Notes: a model not told the origin generated them from the letters alone. A stretch of 64,000 nucleotides of DNA from Impatiens glandulifera (GCF_907164915.1 NC_061862.1:3414358-3478357), one strand, 5' to 3'. Shown: positions 10,091 through 23,535, counted from the stretch's first letter. Translations and numbers: made by a program.

Positions 10091-12850
10091 ATATATATAG
10101 TGTAAGGATCATTTTTTAAAAATGGCCAAAATGTTGAAATGAACTGTTCATACATATATGCGTTTGACCGGAGGAGAAAGAGGACATAAACGCATTATGC
10201 GTTTCTTTTTTCCGAACGGTTGGAGGAAAAAAGGACACACAAAATGCGTGCCTGTTAGAGATGCGCTAATGGAAACTATAAGGTTGAAGTTGAACCCCTA
10301 TGTGAGTTGTGACAAGAGCTGGAAAGAGAAAAGTGTAACTTTTAATATCATTAATATTACCACCTTATGTTTAAACAATATTTATTTAGCCTTATGAGTT
10401 TACAACCAAAGCTATTAAACCCATTATGATTTTTGTGCTCACATCACACTTTGAATTTGAGAAGTTTGGATAAAATATACAACACTATCATTTTATGTAA
10501 CTCCGTGCTAAACTGGATTAACACCTAGAATTAATGTTACGATTTGAATTCAACTAAAAACGTGTTAGGTTGAAGTAGCGATTTAACAGTAAGAATTTGG
10601 TTAATTTTTTAAATTAAAAAATTATAATAACTTAAAATAAATTGAAACCTAATAATTTAATATGAGTTGACATAAAGCTCATTTTATTTTTTTAATTTTT
10701 TGGAATTTTTCTAAAAAATTCAGTTTGATTTTCTCTTTCTATTTGGAAAAAAAATTAATAAAAAATAATTTTAATAGATAAAATAATGATTAAATAAATA
10801 AGTTGATTGTTGAGATGAAGTTTTGAGTTTTAGGATAAAATCCTAAAAAAAAACTAATAACCACTTAATCAAAGAAGGCCTTAATTATTCTCGAGTAGAG
10901 TTTTGTGTTAGAATTATCCTAATTTAGATCCTAATTTAATGTGCGAGAAATTAAAATCTTGAATGCGGCGGAAGCGTACCTTAATTAATCGCATGAATCT
11001 TCTCTTTCTTTATGTGAAATGGTTCTTAAATTTGATGAGTAAGTCAATAGATTTCTCTCTATGTTGATGGGGACGCAAAGGAGAATTGACTTTACTTCAA
11101 ATTCAAATGAGGACCATTACCGTTACATATAACCAACAATAAGTTAGTTATTATAGTTTGGCAATTTCTAATTTAGCCCCTTCATAAAATTAGAAATGTC
11201 ACTTAGGTATCTTCACTTTATATTCATGACAAATACACCCATAAGGCATAAACTTAATTTCACATTAGATCACATTATTTTGGCTTATATTAAATATGAC
11301 ATATGCACAATTATTTATTATACCCTAAAAATTCCAACATTTTGTACCAAAAAATTACAAATAACCTAAAAGATATTATTTATCAAATTCAATAACTAAA
11401 CTAAGTTCATCAAAAGTTTTTGAAGTAAATAAAGTTAAATGTATTTTGGAAAATTGACCATTCATTTTAAATTAGGGTGTCATCCCTCGTCTGAATTAGT
11501 GAGATGCTCCCACGTTCTCAATTGATTCTGTGTAGCAAAGACCAGCAGAAAGTAGCTCCATCCTCTACATCTCGTGTCGCGGGGTCCATTCGTTGAATTA
11601 TATTAAATTATAATTTAATTGTTTAACTCACTAAATTAAAAAAAATAATATTATTTGAAACATAAAATTCAAAAATTAAAAAAATAAATAAATATCAATT
11701 CTAAATGTTAATTTAATACATATATTTATATAGTTTAAAATGTTAACTTACTAAATAAAAAATAAAAAATACCGTTTAAACATTTTAACTTTTTTAATAA
11801 AAAAAATTATTGATTCTACACGTTAACAATGTTGTAAATGATAAAATAATGAGATGTTTTTGTTTAAAAATAAAACATAAGAAAAATAAATATTTGAAAC
11901 TACAATTATAAACTAAAAATTGGAATTAAAATTATAAAAATACATTAGTTTAAATTTTACTAAAATTCGAATTAAAAATCTTAATTTTAAAAGTTATATC
12001 AAATATAATAATTAGAATTATATTTCAAATTACATGGTTATCCCACACAACCTTAAAAATTTAAATTTAAAACGCACTCCATTAATTGCATTAACAAATT
12101 AGAGAAGACTATTGTTAAAAAAAAAAAAAAATTTAAAGTTATTTTTGAGAGAGAAATTTATATTATAGATAAAACAAATTAATTATAAGAAAAATATTAT
12201 TAAAAAAGTTTTAATTTAATAATAACTTTTTCGATATTTAAAAGAAAGGTGATATAAATATATTAAACATTAATTAAAAAGAAAGTAAAAAAACTAAACA
12301 TATTAAACAATTAGATAAAAATAACATATCATTTGACTTTAATATTATAGGGTAAAACATATTCAATTTAATCATTTGGTCAACGTAGGAGAGAGGTTAG
12401 ACCATGATGAAGATGAAATTTAAATATATTATTCAAATCATTTCAGGGTATCCTAAGTTTATAAGTCTAAGGCTAAGTTTTTTTTATTATAAATAAGCAT
12501 GCACACCAATTACAATTCATTTATGTTCTCAAATATCCATGCAAAACAATTTAGAACACCTAATTAATCAACTAAGCATACTTCAAATAATAGTCTTTCA
12601 AATTAATCATTATATATGACTTTATGACAAATAAATTAACTCAATCATCCTAATTATCAAAACATCTATTCATTCATATAAGCATGACAATTCTTAATAT
12701 GGCACATTCATATCAACCAATTTATTTTCTTATTTAAATTTCACTCATGCTTAAATAATATTGAGTTACAAATAAAATAAATTAAAAAATTTACTATGGT
12801 CAAATGACCTTTATTCAATTTAAAAAGGAAATTAAACAACATTGCTTTTA
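10091..12850. other. AT-rich intergenic DNA downstream of UGT 1, no gene seen
   Basis: No coding pattern on either strand. Poly-A/T runs and short AT microsatellites dominate. About 10,870-11,600 is less AT-biased but shows no domain. The part next to 12,851 should contain the 3' UTR and poly(A) region of the minus-strand UGT. Confidence 0.6.
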
Positions 12851-14326
12851 TCAAACAATATTGTCGATGAAATGACGAAGAGAAGAATAAGACGAGCCGC
12901 CCTCCTCGAGCGCCTTCCTGCTCTTCTGGCTCATCTCCTTAACACGGTTCCTTCTTTTGATGTTATTGGCGTTTTTGTCGTCCATTATCTCTGATATCGC
13001 TTTCTTAATAATATCCGCTTCCACGATCTCCACTTCATTATTATTTTCCCATTTGATCTTGTAATCCATTTTAATCTCAACCGCGAGTTCCAAAATTTTA
13101 ATCATTGTAAACGCATTCACCTGCTGCTCCGCATACAATGGCCAAATCGCAGTAGGAACTGCGAACCATACGCTCTCTTGTATAGAGTTCCAACCTGAAT
13201 GCGTCACAAATCCCCCAACCGACTCATGCGCCAACACTTCCACTTGCGGCGCCCACCCAATAATTTTTCCTATATCAGCCGTCCGTTGCAAGAATCCCTC
13301 CGGCAACACTTTCTCCAAAGAATCATGATCGTATTCCTCCACCAACCAAGGCTTACCATCCGGCGACGAAAGCCTCACCGACCAAAGGAACCGCTGGCCA
13401 CTGCTTTCGAGCGCGACAGCTATCTCCTTTAGCTGCGCGTCGCAGAAAGTACCCGCAGATCCGAAACAAAGGAACACAACAGAGGAAGGAGGCTGGTCGT
13501 TTAACCAAAGCATTATCTTTTCATTTTGGTTACGTTGTTGTTGTGTATTGGTTTTGTTTTTGAGATTCAACATAGGACCAACCGGATAAACAGGCGGCGC
13601 ACCGTCGTCATTCGATAGCGCCTCAATGGCATGTGGCTCGTATTCCTCGAACGTGTTCACTAGTATTCCCTTAGTTCGCCTCAAATTTTTAGCGATGGCA
13701 AGAAATGCATCCGAACCGCCGTGATCCTTGTCGAAGGCGACCGCGGGAATAACGTTTGTCGGAACTGGTAATGGGTAACCCGGCACCATCAAGTCGGTGG
13801 TACCAATGAAATCGGTAATATCCTTACCCTGTTCCTCTTTCAAAGACAATATATGGTATTTGAGTCCGATTACAGATGCGCAACATATGTAAAAAGCATA
13901 TGTAGGGACATTAAAAGTTTCACGAGCGACATCAATTAATGATAATGATAACATGTCCACGATGAAACCAACGAGACGGCCGGAGTTGGGTCGTCCGATG
14001 ACTTGCTTGGCGACGGTTTCCATGATGGAATGCTTTTGGGTCTCGACAAAGTTGAAATAGAAAGTGACTGGGTTACTTATGGTCATCAATTGGCGAGTGT
14101 CAAGCGGTGGTTGAAAGAATCTTAATCGAGTCCGGTCTATTCCAGATCCAGATAGAGATTCTTCCAAGGAGCTAATCTCGACGGTATTGAACTCAGGCAT
14201 ATTCAGCACCATGAAATTGACAGAGATACGGTCGTCACTTGACACTAACAGCTTTGCAAGCTCCAACATTGGTGTCAAATGGCCTATCACTGCAAATGGA
14301 ACCATCACTAATTCTATCTTCTCCAT
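12851..14326 (-). CDS. UDP-glycosyltransferase, UGT71-like, intact (491 aa)
   Basis: Family 1 plant glycosyltransferase (GT-B fold), expected to move glucose from UDP-glucose to a hydroxyl or carboxyl group of a small molecule in the cytosol; the acceptor is unknown. It starts MEKIELVMVP and has the catalytic His in IGHL (H16) and the partner Asp in FIVDML (D124). The UGT71-type KGILVNTFEEYEPHA and the C-terminal PSPG box (W358-Q401, 44 residues) are present. The PSPG ends AEQQ; the final Gln is typical of UDP-glucose users. Two usually fixed PSPG residues differ: HCGWNS is HSGWNS (S377) and WFGVP is WFAVP (A389). Length is normal, a single exon with no stop. The closest relative in this window is the gene at 52,065. 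It is probably functional, though the PSPG changes leave doubt. Confidence 0.93.
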   Translation of the reverse strand: MEKIELVMVPFAVIGHLTPMLELAKLLVSSDDRISVNFMVLNMPEFNTVEISSLEESLSGSGIDRTRLRFFQPPLDTRQLMTISNPVTFYFNFVETQKHSIMETVAKQVIGRPNSGRLVGFIVDMLSLSLIDVARETFNVPTYAFYICCASVIGLKYHILSLKEEQGKDITDFIGTTDLMVPGYPLPVPTNVIPAVAFDKDHGGSDAFLAIAKNLRRTKGILVNTFEEYEPHAIEALSNDDGAPPVYPVGPMLNLKNKTNTQQQRNQNEKIMLWLNDQPPSSVVFLCFGSAGTFCDAQLKEIAVALESSGQRFLWSVRLSSPDGKPWLVEEYDHDSLEKVLPEGFLQRTADIGKIIGWAPQVEVLAHESVGGFVTHSGWNSIQESVWFAVPTAIWPLYAEQQVNAFTMIKILELAVEIKMDYKIKWENNNEVEIVEADIIKKAISEIMDDKNANNIKRRNRVKEMSQKSRKALEEGGSSYSSLRHFIDNIV

Positions 14327-14414
14327 TCTTGATCAACCCACGATGAATGATTCAAAGATCAATTAGAGTTAATTACTTGCTTTCTTCTGTTAATTGCATG
14401 TCAATGATGAAACA

Positions 14415-14421
14415 CTTTATA
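14415..14421 (-). promoter_or_regulatory. Candidate TATA box of UGT 1
   Basis: Minus strand TATAAAG within GACTATAAAGTG, about 90 bp before the start codon at 14,326. This is a reasonable distance for a plant core promoter with a short leader. No other promoter element is clear. Confidence 0.5.
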
Positions 14422-15400
14422 GTCTTTTTTTCCCTTTGGATAATAATACTTTAATAGCATGTATTTGCCATTTTCTTGCATACTCTACTCGTTACGAATT
14501 TTTAATGAGATCATTATGGATCCGAAGATAAAGGAGAGTCAGCTGTAAGTAGTATTTATTGATATAATAATAGATCTCAAAATCAAGGAAATTCAGTTAT
14601 AGCTGTATTTATTGATATGATTACAGATCCCATGATCAAGGAAATTAAACTATTAATGCAATATCATGGCACATGTTTAAATCATTCTTTAACCATGTAT
14701 TTGATTACATTAAAAAAACAATTAAAAATTCGTTCATGATATAGGGGTGTACACCACGAAAAACCCGGAAAAACTTGATTGAGGTTCGAGAAATTTTAAA
14801 ATCGGTTTACGTGTTAGAAATCTTTTTAAAAATAAAACACTATTATAAAATTTTTAAATAAGTCCTAACAACTTTAAAATTACTTATAAAAAATAATTAA
14901 TTTGGGTTAAGTTTAAATAATCTTTAAATTTATTATAATTAAAATAAAATTTGATTTTTTTAAAAAATTGTGTTTAAATTAATTAAAGATAATTTATTTG
15001 AAACAGAGTCGTCAATTTATTATAATCAATAAAAAAATGTGTACGTGTACAAACATATTTTTCATCAGAGCTTCATTTCAGTTCGAAATTTGGTGATACT
15101 CAGGAAATATTTTTCGCGCTTGATCAATCGTACCTGTTTTAAAAACGATCTCTACTTTATAAAATTTTGGCTTTTGAAAATTGGTTGTATAATATTTTAT
15201 TTAACCAATTATTCTTCCGATCCTAGACATTCACAAGATTATTTTTTGTATTTAAAAATTGTAACAATATTTAATCGTAGTACTCATTGCTGATGAAGAT
15301 GACTAGAGAGGAAAATACCTGAAGAATATTAGTTTAAAAGGCATTAGGGTTTAAAAATAAATCTCAAACATGCCATTATAATTTATTTTTTTTGGAAATA
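14422..15400. other. Intergenic, upstream of UGT 1
   Basis: No gene. Two similar blocks at about 14,510-14,560 and 14,568-14,645 (GATCC..GAT.AAGGA.A.TCAG.T) form an imperfect direct repeat. TAGGGGTGTACACC at about 14,742 resembles a hAT-type end, but no matching end was found. Confidence 0.4.
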
Positions 15401-15413
15401 TCCCAAAACTATT

Positions 15414-17725
15414 TTGAAATCGTTTTCTATTTTATGGGATTTTATCGGTCCTAGGTCAAGTCTCCATCGATCCCGACATAGGATTCTTAGTCAGGGTGCT
15501 AAGGCCCTTCGGTCATTGGCTATAATTCTCGGTCGGGGTGCGGAAGCCACCGATCCTAGGTTCGAGAGCTCTCGGTCGGGTGCGAGACTCATCGATCCCA
15601 AGTTTGATTTCTCGGTCGGACCTCTCGGTCCTAGTCAAAAAATATTGGTCGAAACTCTCGGTCTTGGTCAAAAAACCTCGATCCTAGTTGAAAAGCCTTG
15701 GTCGGATCTTTCGGTCCTAGGCGAAATTTATCGGATGGACCTCCTGGCCCTAACTGAAGATGCTCGGTTGGACCTCTCGGTCTTGGTTGGACCTATCGGT
15801 CCTTAAGAACATCAAAATTACAGGTTTTACAATTTTGATTAAATCCCGAATCCTTTGATCTAAGGGCTTGGGTAGCTTCACAAAGCTCCCAAGAATATTA
15901 TGAACATCATCTCAAGGTTTCATTCAACTTAGATGACGTTCAATTTCATCAAAACAATTTACGGACCAAAATCAGGTTTTTTATTATTAAGTTGTAATGA
16001 AGTTTAAGTAGTTTGCCAATAGCTTCCTTATTTCATATGATTGATTGGTACCAAAACATGAACACTGGCGGTTCATTTTGACCAATTCAAGAACTGAAAA
16101 TTTTCATTTACTTTTAAAATTTTGATTTTGATCAAACATGATCGTGATGGATCAAACATGATTCAAATAGGTGCCCAACATCATTAGAAACATGTTGGGA
16201 AGTTTTCTGGACTGTTATTCTTGAATTTTAGCTCAAGAATAGAAAACCCAATTTTGGATTTGAGAAATAATTGGGAAAGAGAATTTGGGAGGGAATGATG
16301 AGGTGGCGTAATCTGATTGGCCGAAAAAACAACAAATTTTCTCTCTTTTCTTTCTCTCTTCACCATTTATCCTTTTTCCAATCAATGATATAATGACACG
16401 TCATTCTCTCTCCCTATCACTCCTCTTTGGATTTTTCCAAATTTGAATTTGGATTTTTTTTGTTTTAGATCGATTGCTCGTGTTTGACTTCGACAGATAA
16501 CTCACAAATGATCCTTAGATCATTTTCCAATCAAGAAATCGATTAACCATACATTATACCAAATTGTCAAAACTGAAATATAAAATTTCAATTCAAACTA
16601 GTAATTTAATATAGAGGATGATTGGAAGCTTAACAAGGATTGAAAAACACTCCTTAGAGCTTAGGGAAGTTTTAGGGATGCCTGAATCCAAGCTTTGAAC
16701 CTTATACCGGATTTCTGAAAATCTAGAAGTTTTGAAGCTTTAATGGCAGATTTCTAAAATATTCTTATTGAGGGCTTACAATGTTATCTTTTGGCTTCAA
16801 AATTATCAAGAGAGCTATTTATAGCCTCCCGAAGTCGGTTGATCAGTCAAGTGGACACCCATGATGATGTTTTGCTTGTTCTTTCGGTCAATTGTCGGCA
16901 TAAGTCATCATGGCGATCATAGGCTTAGGAGAAATGATCATTGCAATAGGGTGATCATTTTAGTTTTCGAATGGAGTTAAACCATGAAGAAATGACGGAA
17001 TTCCATTTTTGAAAAATTAATCAAATATGGTTGTGGATGATTATTCATTGGCGTCGTGATGAAGACAACGATCTAGGGATGAAATTGTGTCGTTTTGGGC
17101 GATCATGTTTTAGCTAACGACTCTAGAGCGTGCGTTACCTGATCATGTGCTTCGCGGATGCAAACTCTTTTCTTTGTAGCGGGCGACGCGGGCAGCGCTA
17201 GGGATTGGAAGAAAATTCATCGCCTATCTGATGGCTCTAGTTCTTGCTGCAACCATTCTTTCGGGTTTCGACTACACTCAATTACATATTTAATTTTTAT
17301 TTAAAACCTTAAGGGTTTATTTGAAAATGATTTTTCTTTCGCCCATTGACTTTATTTTTAAATAGTTAAAATACACAAAATATTTAAAATAAATATGACA
17401 TTTATTTTGTCAATTGATTTTTTTATTATATATTTTTGGGTTTAATAAATGAATTATTTGGGATGAAATGGATATAGCATTCATCCTAAATTATTTATTT
17501 TATTCCTCTTGATTTATTTGAGATAAAATGAGTATAACATTTATCTCAAATTATTGTATTTATTTATTTGACCATTATCTTTAATTAATTTAGGATTTAA
17601 TTATTACAATAATTAATCCAATTTAATTAGGTTTTGGCCTTGGGTTAATTTTATTTATTTTATTATTCCAAAATAATTATATTTAAATTTATAAACTGGG
17701 TGGGTAGAATTTTAGTGCTTACAAG
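15414..17725 (+). mobile_element. Long-LTR-like remnant, probably Ty3/Gypsy
   Basis: It has a GC-richer repeated block (15,440-15,800), a promoter-like part with GAGAGCTATTTATAGCC (about 16,809) and an AT-rich end finishing ...TTTAGTGCTTACA near 17,724. About 15,950-16,885 is matched, inverted and diverged, by 18,020-18,790. This architecture suits a long plant LTR, but no primer site or pol domain is seen next to it, so family and borders are uncertain. Confidence 0.4.
15440..15800 (+). repeat. Degenerate CTCGGTCCTAGG-type short repeats
   Basis: Variants of CTCGGTC(C/G)(T/G)(A/G)G and GGTCGGACCT recur every 20-45 bp. The repeat keeps one frame open for 130 codons, but the product is only repeat-derived and has no domain. 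It is likely a U3-type repeat array of the surrounding LTR remnant. Confidence 0.65.
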
Positions 17726-18019
17726 GGATGACTATAGTATTTTCGAACTCGTCATTGGTTACTGATTCTCTCATCTTGTGTTTTTTCTCCTCTTCTCCTA
17801 TTCCTTAATCAACCATCTCTGCATCTCCTATCCTTTCCGAACAGCTTCTAACATCACAATGAAGAACATATAAAGACGAATCCCATCTTTGATTTGTCAA
17901 ATATAGAACTTCGTCGATAGTCCACTATTTCAGCTAATTCAAAAGCTGAAATGATCACCATACTACGGTGATCATTTCACCTACGATCATATGCTTCATT
18001 ATGGCCTGATCGGGAAAGT

Positions 18020-18790
18020 TGAATCAAGAACATTCAAAACACCATGATGATTTTTTGACTAAATCCGATCAACTTGCTTCCCAAACCGACTTCAAGAGGC
18101 TATAAATAGCCTTCTTTGATGGTTCTGAAGAGAGGAGATCACCTCTCAAAAACTCTCGATTAGAAGATTTCAGAAATCCTCCATTAAAGCTCCAAGCTTC
18201 TAAATTTTTCGAAATTCTTAGGCCTTTAAACTCAGATTCAGACATCCTAAAAGCTTGCCTAAGGTCTAAGGAGTGTTCTTCAATCCTTGGTAAACTTCCA
18301 ATCATCCTCTAATTCAATCTCCCAGTTTGAAATTGAAATTTTTATATTTTAGTTTTCATAACTTTGTATACTATTTGGTTGTTGGATTTCTTGATTGAAA
18401 AATGATCTAAGGATCATTTGTGAGTTATCCGTTGAAGCCAAACGCGATAAATCAATCTACAACAAAAAAAAAAACCCAAATTTGAATTTGGAAAAATCTA
18501 AAATCGGGTTTTTTTGTTTTTGAACTAATCCTCAAGAACATCAGTTTAGAAAGATTGCCAACATCTTTTTAATGATGTTGACATTTATTTGGATCATGTT
18601 TGATCCATCTCGATAATGTTTAATCAAAATAAATGAAAACTTTAAGTTATTGAATTGGTCAAAACAACGGCTAGTGTTCATGTTTTGGTATCAATCAATC
18701 ATATGAAGTATAAGAAAACTATTGACAAACTCCTTACACTTTATTACAACTTTAAAACCAAAAATCTGATTTTAGTCTCTAAATTATTTT
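18020..18790 (-). repeat. Inverted LTR-like segment paired with 15,950-16,885
   Basis: Its complement follows the plus-strand segment: AACTCACAAATGATCCTTAG, GAGGATGATTGGAAG, ACACTCCTTAGA and GGCTATTTATAGCCTC occur in the same order. The two arms are clearly diverged. The same segment recurs in duplication copy 2 (about 26,960-27,730). Confidence 0.7.
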
Positions 18791-20609
18791 GATGAAATCA
18801 TTTCAACTTATATATTTTAATAATTAGCTTATTTTAAATATAGACTAATATTTTAAACTATATGAAGTTTATCTTACTGATCACTAAATCACGATTCAGT
18901 AATAAAGAATAGACCCATTTATTTATATAATTTATTTATTTTGACATATAAATTATAAAATATTTTGCTTAAATGTATGAGTTATTGAAACAATGGTTCA
19001 AAAATGGTTAAATAAGTATATTATATAAAAGGTTAAATAAGTAATTTTTTTATAATTCATATATTCAAATAATTTTTTTATATTTTATATCTAGAATGAG
19101 TTAATTATAAAATTCTAAGATAACTAAAATAAAATAATTGTGAGTGGGTCAACTTATGTGTGAGTTTTGTTCACATAAACTAATATCTTTGATCCCAAAT
19201 AATGATTTGGGTCTTAAAGTTAAATGTTTTGCGCAATTTGTAGCTACAAGTCTCAAAATGGTACTCACTCACTTACTTAAAGACGATAAAAAAAAGTCTT
19301 ATTTATTGCTTCACATTATTAACTATTCTAAAAGTTAAAGACAATAAAAATACTTCTTTATAAATCTAGAGTACAGTTGTATTGAACTTTTGAATATAAT
19401 TAAAATTTGATCTATCAGATTCTTTAAATTAATTTATTTTTTAGATTAAGAGAAATTCAAAAGTTACTAAGGTTATAAATAAACTTATAAACAACATACA
19501 TTTTATAAATTTTTTATTTAAAAAATAATTTAACGTACTAGTCAGTTTCAATTGAGTCCCATTTTGATAAAAAAAATATAACTACCAGCTTTAATGACTA
19601 GTTTTAAAGTTGGAGTTGTAAATTATTTGGAAACAATCCAACTTGACCCCAAATCTTTATTTCGGTTAATATTTTATTATCAATCATTTTTTTTTAAATA
19701 ATATTTTTTTATAATATTATAAATTTTAAATATTAAGAATATTTTAATCCAAATAAACCAAAATATATATAGGTTAAAAACTGTTTTTTGTTGAAACAAA
19801 AACCTTGAACAAATTTATTAAATCTAATTTTAAAAAAAATGCACAAACATTATAAATTTTGATGTATGCATATCACAAAGTTATATTTTATATAAACTAA
19901 ACTAAAATTACAATTTTGTTTTTTACAAAAAAAAATTATTTGATCATATATATACCAATCTTTACACATAAAAATACTAATGAAAATAATTATAAAATAA
20001 TATTATAATTGTTTCTTTTTTTCTTTAATTAAAATTTTATATAATTAAAATTTATATAATATATATTTTAATAAAATATTTAAAGTTTTTTTTAATTTAA
20101 TCATAGTGTGTTATAAAAATATTTTAAAAATTAATTAACCAATTCATTGGGAAAGACACCCAATTTTAAAAAACATCCCTCTCATTCTATCTCATATCTT
20201 TTATTTGGTTTTGGATACATTATGTCCTCAATACTAATTTTCAGGTATATATTCAGTTTGCCTGAATAATTTGTGCTAAGTAATTACTGTGTTTCTCGTT
20301 GTATATGGGAAACAGACATCCGTTTATTCCTCGAAGCACAATCGGAGGAGACAAATCTGTTTTAAGGAAATTGTATTTGTACAAGGTTTGAAATTTTCTG
20401 TTCACGTTTTGAATTTGTACAAGGTTTTGAAATTTTCTGTTCACGTTTTGAGTTATTGGCCTAGAATTTAACATGTGTTTTTGTTTTAAATTGGATTTAG
20501 TTCTCTGAATTGGCTATGTTGATGCCATTAGGGTACGTATCTTATTTGCTGCTTTAGGCGATCGTTAGATTAGTTAACCACACAGATCCAGGTTCAGCGC
20601 TGAGTCTCT

Positions 20610-20840
20610 AAAACGAAAATCCCGATTCGAGCCATGACCTGCCGTTCGCGTACGTTTTGGGTCGGCCTGCTAATGTGGCATGGACGTTCTTGACCAAAAC
20701 CAGACCATGGCATACTAGCCTGCCGAAAACTGAGCGGCTGTGACAACCGAGAAACCACGCGCCTGGCTGAAGACCCGACCGAGAGTTCCGCGTGCATCCA
20801 CCCCCGCTCGTGATCCTATCGCCCGGTCCAGCCATCCACA
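20610..20840. other. GC-rich island inside the duplication
   Basis: About 230 bp that is far richer in G+C than its surroundings, repeated at about 29,440-29,700. It contains the 10-bp palindrome TCAGCGCTGA (near 20,595) and gives short minus-strand reading frames that differ between copies, so coding is unlikely. It could be a fragment of another element or an old promoter. Confidence 0.4.
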
Positions 20841-21776
20841 TATACATACCAAACAAAAATGCAAATTAGTCTATGCCTCTTAAAATTAAGTTACAACGAA
20901 CATTAATGATTTTTGAAGTACTAAATAATTTTTAAGTACTAAATGACTTTTCAACGTACTAAATATATATATATTTTCAGTTTTTATGAATTTTAATTTA
21001 TTTGAATATTTAATTTAAAGAGTTTCTACTGTAATTAAATAAAACAAATTTAAACGATACCCATCAAAATCCTTTTTTCACTTGTAATCAAACACGAATC
21101 ATTTTTCCTAAATTTAAAATAAATTGTTTTGTATTAAGTAGTCTAAAACATATAGTTGGGCTAGCTAAGGTATTTCATTGCCATATTTTTTTTTTCTTTT
21201 TTATTCTTGAGTTCAGTTAGGGTTAAATTATGTGATTTGATTATGAATTGATTTATGAAGATTTTACAACCAATCGGTTAGTAAAGTGTTCAATAAAGCT
21301 GAATAAGACATCCAAGAGAAAATATTTTTTTTTATTATTAAAACAGAGTTCATGCAAAAATTGTAAAGTAGGGATTAATAATAATGATATATATTATTCA
21401 GAAATGGTAAGTCATTAATAAGTCACGACCATTCTCATCAAACTCTTTATAGAAAAATCATATTATTTATAAACAAAGGTTTTTGAACATTTCAAATCTT
21501 AATACATTTTCATCATTTAGCCTCAAATTGAAATTTTGAAACACTTTAGCTAATAACAATGTTGTTCAAAGACTAGAAAGAGTTTATTTGAAAAAGAATA
21601 TAAAAAATTTCAAAGAATGTAAAAACAAAATGAAACAGCCTGAATATGCGTGCCTATTTCCTCGGTTTAAAAAATAACTATGCCAATTCTTTCTAGAACT
21701 TTCAATAATAATAAATTATTAAAATATATAAAAATTTAATAAAATATCAATAAAGAAAATATACTTTAAAATAAAT

Positions 21777-23535
21777 GGCTATTTATTACAGACTTATAAA
21801 TGTTGATATTAAACTATAAATACAATTAAAATATCTGTTCTCGGCCGGACTAGCTTTTGCATAATATGGTCGGTCGGTACGATGAATTCGAAGGTCGCCT
21901 CTTATCATTTTCCTTCTTCAAAACTGATCACGACGATTTTATCGTACGTACCGACACCGTTATACATGTTCGGCGATTACAATTATGTTGATGTCGGATC
22001 TTGCTTGTCCGATCGCGATCGGACTCGGCTATATTGAAGCGAACATTATGCACATACGAGAAGAAGGAAAGAGGAATTTATAGGGACGGTATCGAAGCAA
22101 AGATTGTCGTGTCAGATCTCCCAGAAATAGAGATCCTCTGTTTCTACCGGCGTTTTTCTGATTAAAAATTTCGTTACGGGTAAGGAAGGAATTCGTTGTT
22201 TAACAAAGATGGGTTATGGAAAAAGATAAGCGGCTTTATATTATTGTTGATTGTTGATTCAAGTTATGATTCCAGATTTTCCAAAAATTGTGATTGCATT
22301 GCATATAATATTCGAGTTGAGTCTTCGTGTTTTTTTCGTTTTTCTTGTTACGAATTGTGACACTTTGAATTAGATTTATTGATGTATGACAGTTTAATTT
22401 TCAACCGTTGCTTTTAATTTGTTAGGCGAGATGCTTTCGAGGTTGTTTATTCGCTCGCCCAGTTTCTAAATGTTTTCATCTGTGTTTTAGGATTTCGTCA
22501 TTGTAATCAATGGAAGTCTTGCCAAGGAATTGAAGACTCTGTTAGATCACGATCTCAATTAAACTTTACATCGGTAAGTAACGTAACTCGAACAAAATTA
22601 TATCGGTTCAATAGAAGGTTCAATAGAAGAGAAGATACAAAATGAAATAGTTTAGTAAGGAAGAACAAGAAGAAAAAGACCCAAATGGTGAATTGACATA
22701 AAAAAAAAGTATCGTGATAAGAGTTTTAAGTATTGATCCAGTCATTTAATATTTTTAAAATTTAAAATATTTTTTTTATTAATATTAAAAATCATAATTT
22801 AAGAGTTATATTGATTTAGTTATTTATTCTTGAGTAATGTTCAAGTTGTGTAATATTTTCTTCAATTAAAGAGGGGATTTTAATTTACTTTCTCCTTTTT
22901 TTATTTCTCTAGGTGTACATGTGTATTTATGTGTATGGATATTTTGGGTTGAACCATTCATTAGGAGAGTTGACAAGGAATTTATCAACAGAAAGATTGT
23001 GAATTCTGATAACAAACAATAGAGATCAATTTGTTCATAAAAATTTCGGTAGGTCTTAATCTTTTTTTATTGAGCGGTCTTTTATTTTCTTGGTACAAGC
23101 GTTAATGTATATTAAATCAAAATCACATACTATTGTTAGTGTGTAGTAGGTTTTTGCGATGAAATTGTAGAAATTGTCCATGGACCTGCTGTGAACCAAT
23201 TCTCGCTTAAACAAATCTGATTCTTCCCTTTGGTAAGCTTGTTTATTTGTTTTTTCACTAGGTTCATTATACAATAGTAATTTTTGGAGAGGAAAAACTT
23301 AATAACTAATCAATCTAAGCAGATGATTGAAACTTCTGTTTTATCCCTTTGTAACAAAAAAAATTAATTTTACCTAATCGTTTAAGCACATATTGTATAT
23401 CTATTAGAGTTTTTTAAGAAGATGTAAAGAGAAATTATGGATAATTAGTTAGATTAAATTATGTACTATTTTCATAAACCTCATATTATATATATTCATT
23501 TAAATTAGGTTTGATAATTATTTAAATATCTAACT
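21777..23535. other. Region without a recognised gene; GC-richer patch at 21,840-22,200
   Basis: 21,840-22,200 is unusually balanced in base content. It has a 41-codon plus-strand frame (21,866-21,991, starts MVGRYDEFEGRL) with no recognised domain, and on the minus strand a TATAAAT-like box near 22,075. It could be a first exon or promoter remnant. The rest is AT-rich. Confidence 0.3.

Larger units (their letters stand above)
17604..21776. repeat. Large direct duplication, copy 1
   Basis: It matches 26,526-31,145 almost base for base (mostly single changes and small indels). The left edge is at TTACAATAATTAATCC and the right edge at AAATAAAT. Relative to copy 2 it has about 87 bp extra near 20,190-20,277 and lacks about 570 bp present at 29,700-30,270. 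It contains the last 120 bp of the LTR-like remnant, an inverted LTR-like piece, AT-rich DNA and a GC-rich island. No gene is seen. Confidence 0.92.

Noticed and set aside
14742..14760. TAGGGGTGTACACC as a hAT transposon end
   Set aside because: No matching inverted end or 8-bp target duplication found nearby.
15414..15806. 130-codon open frame
   Set aside because: It is a by-product of the short CTCGGTCCTAGG repeats, with no domain and no initiation context.
20594..20856. Minus-strand frames in the GC-rich island
   Set aside because: They are not kept in the second copy of the duplication, which differs by indels.
21866..21991. 41-codon frame starting MVGRYDEFEGRL
   Set aside because: Short, no recognised domain and no downstream exon identified; kept only as a note on the region.
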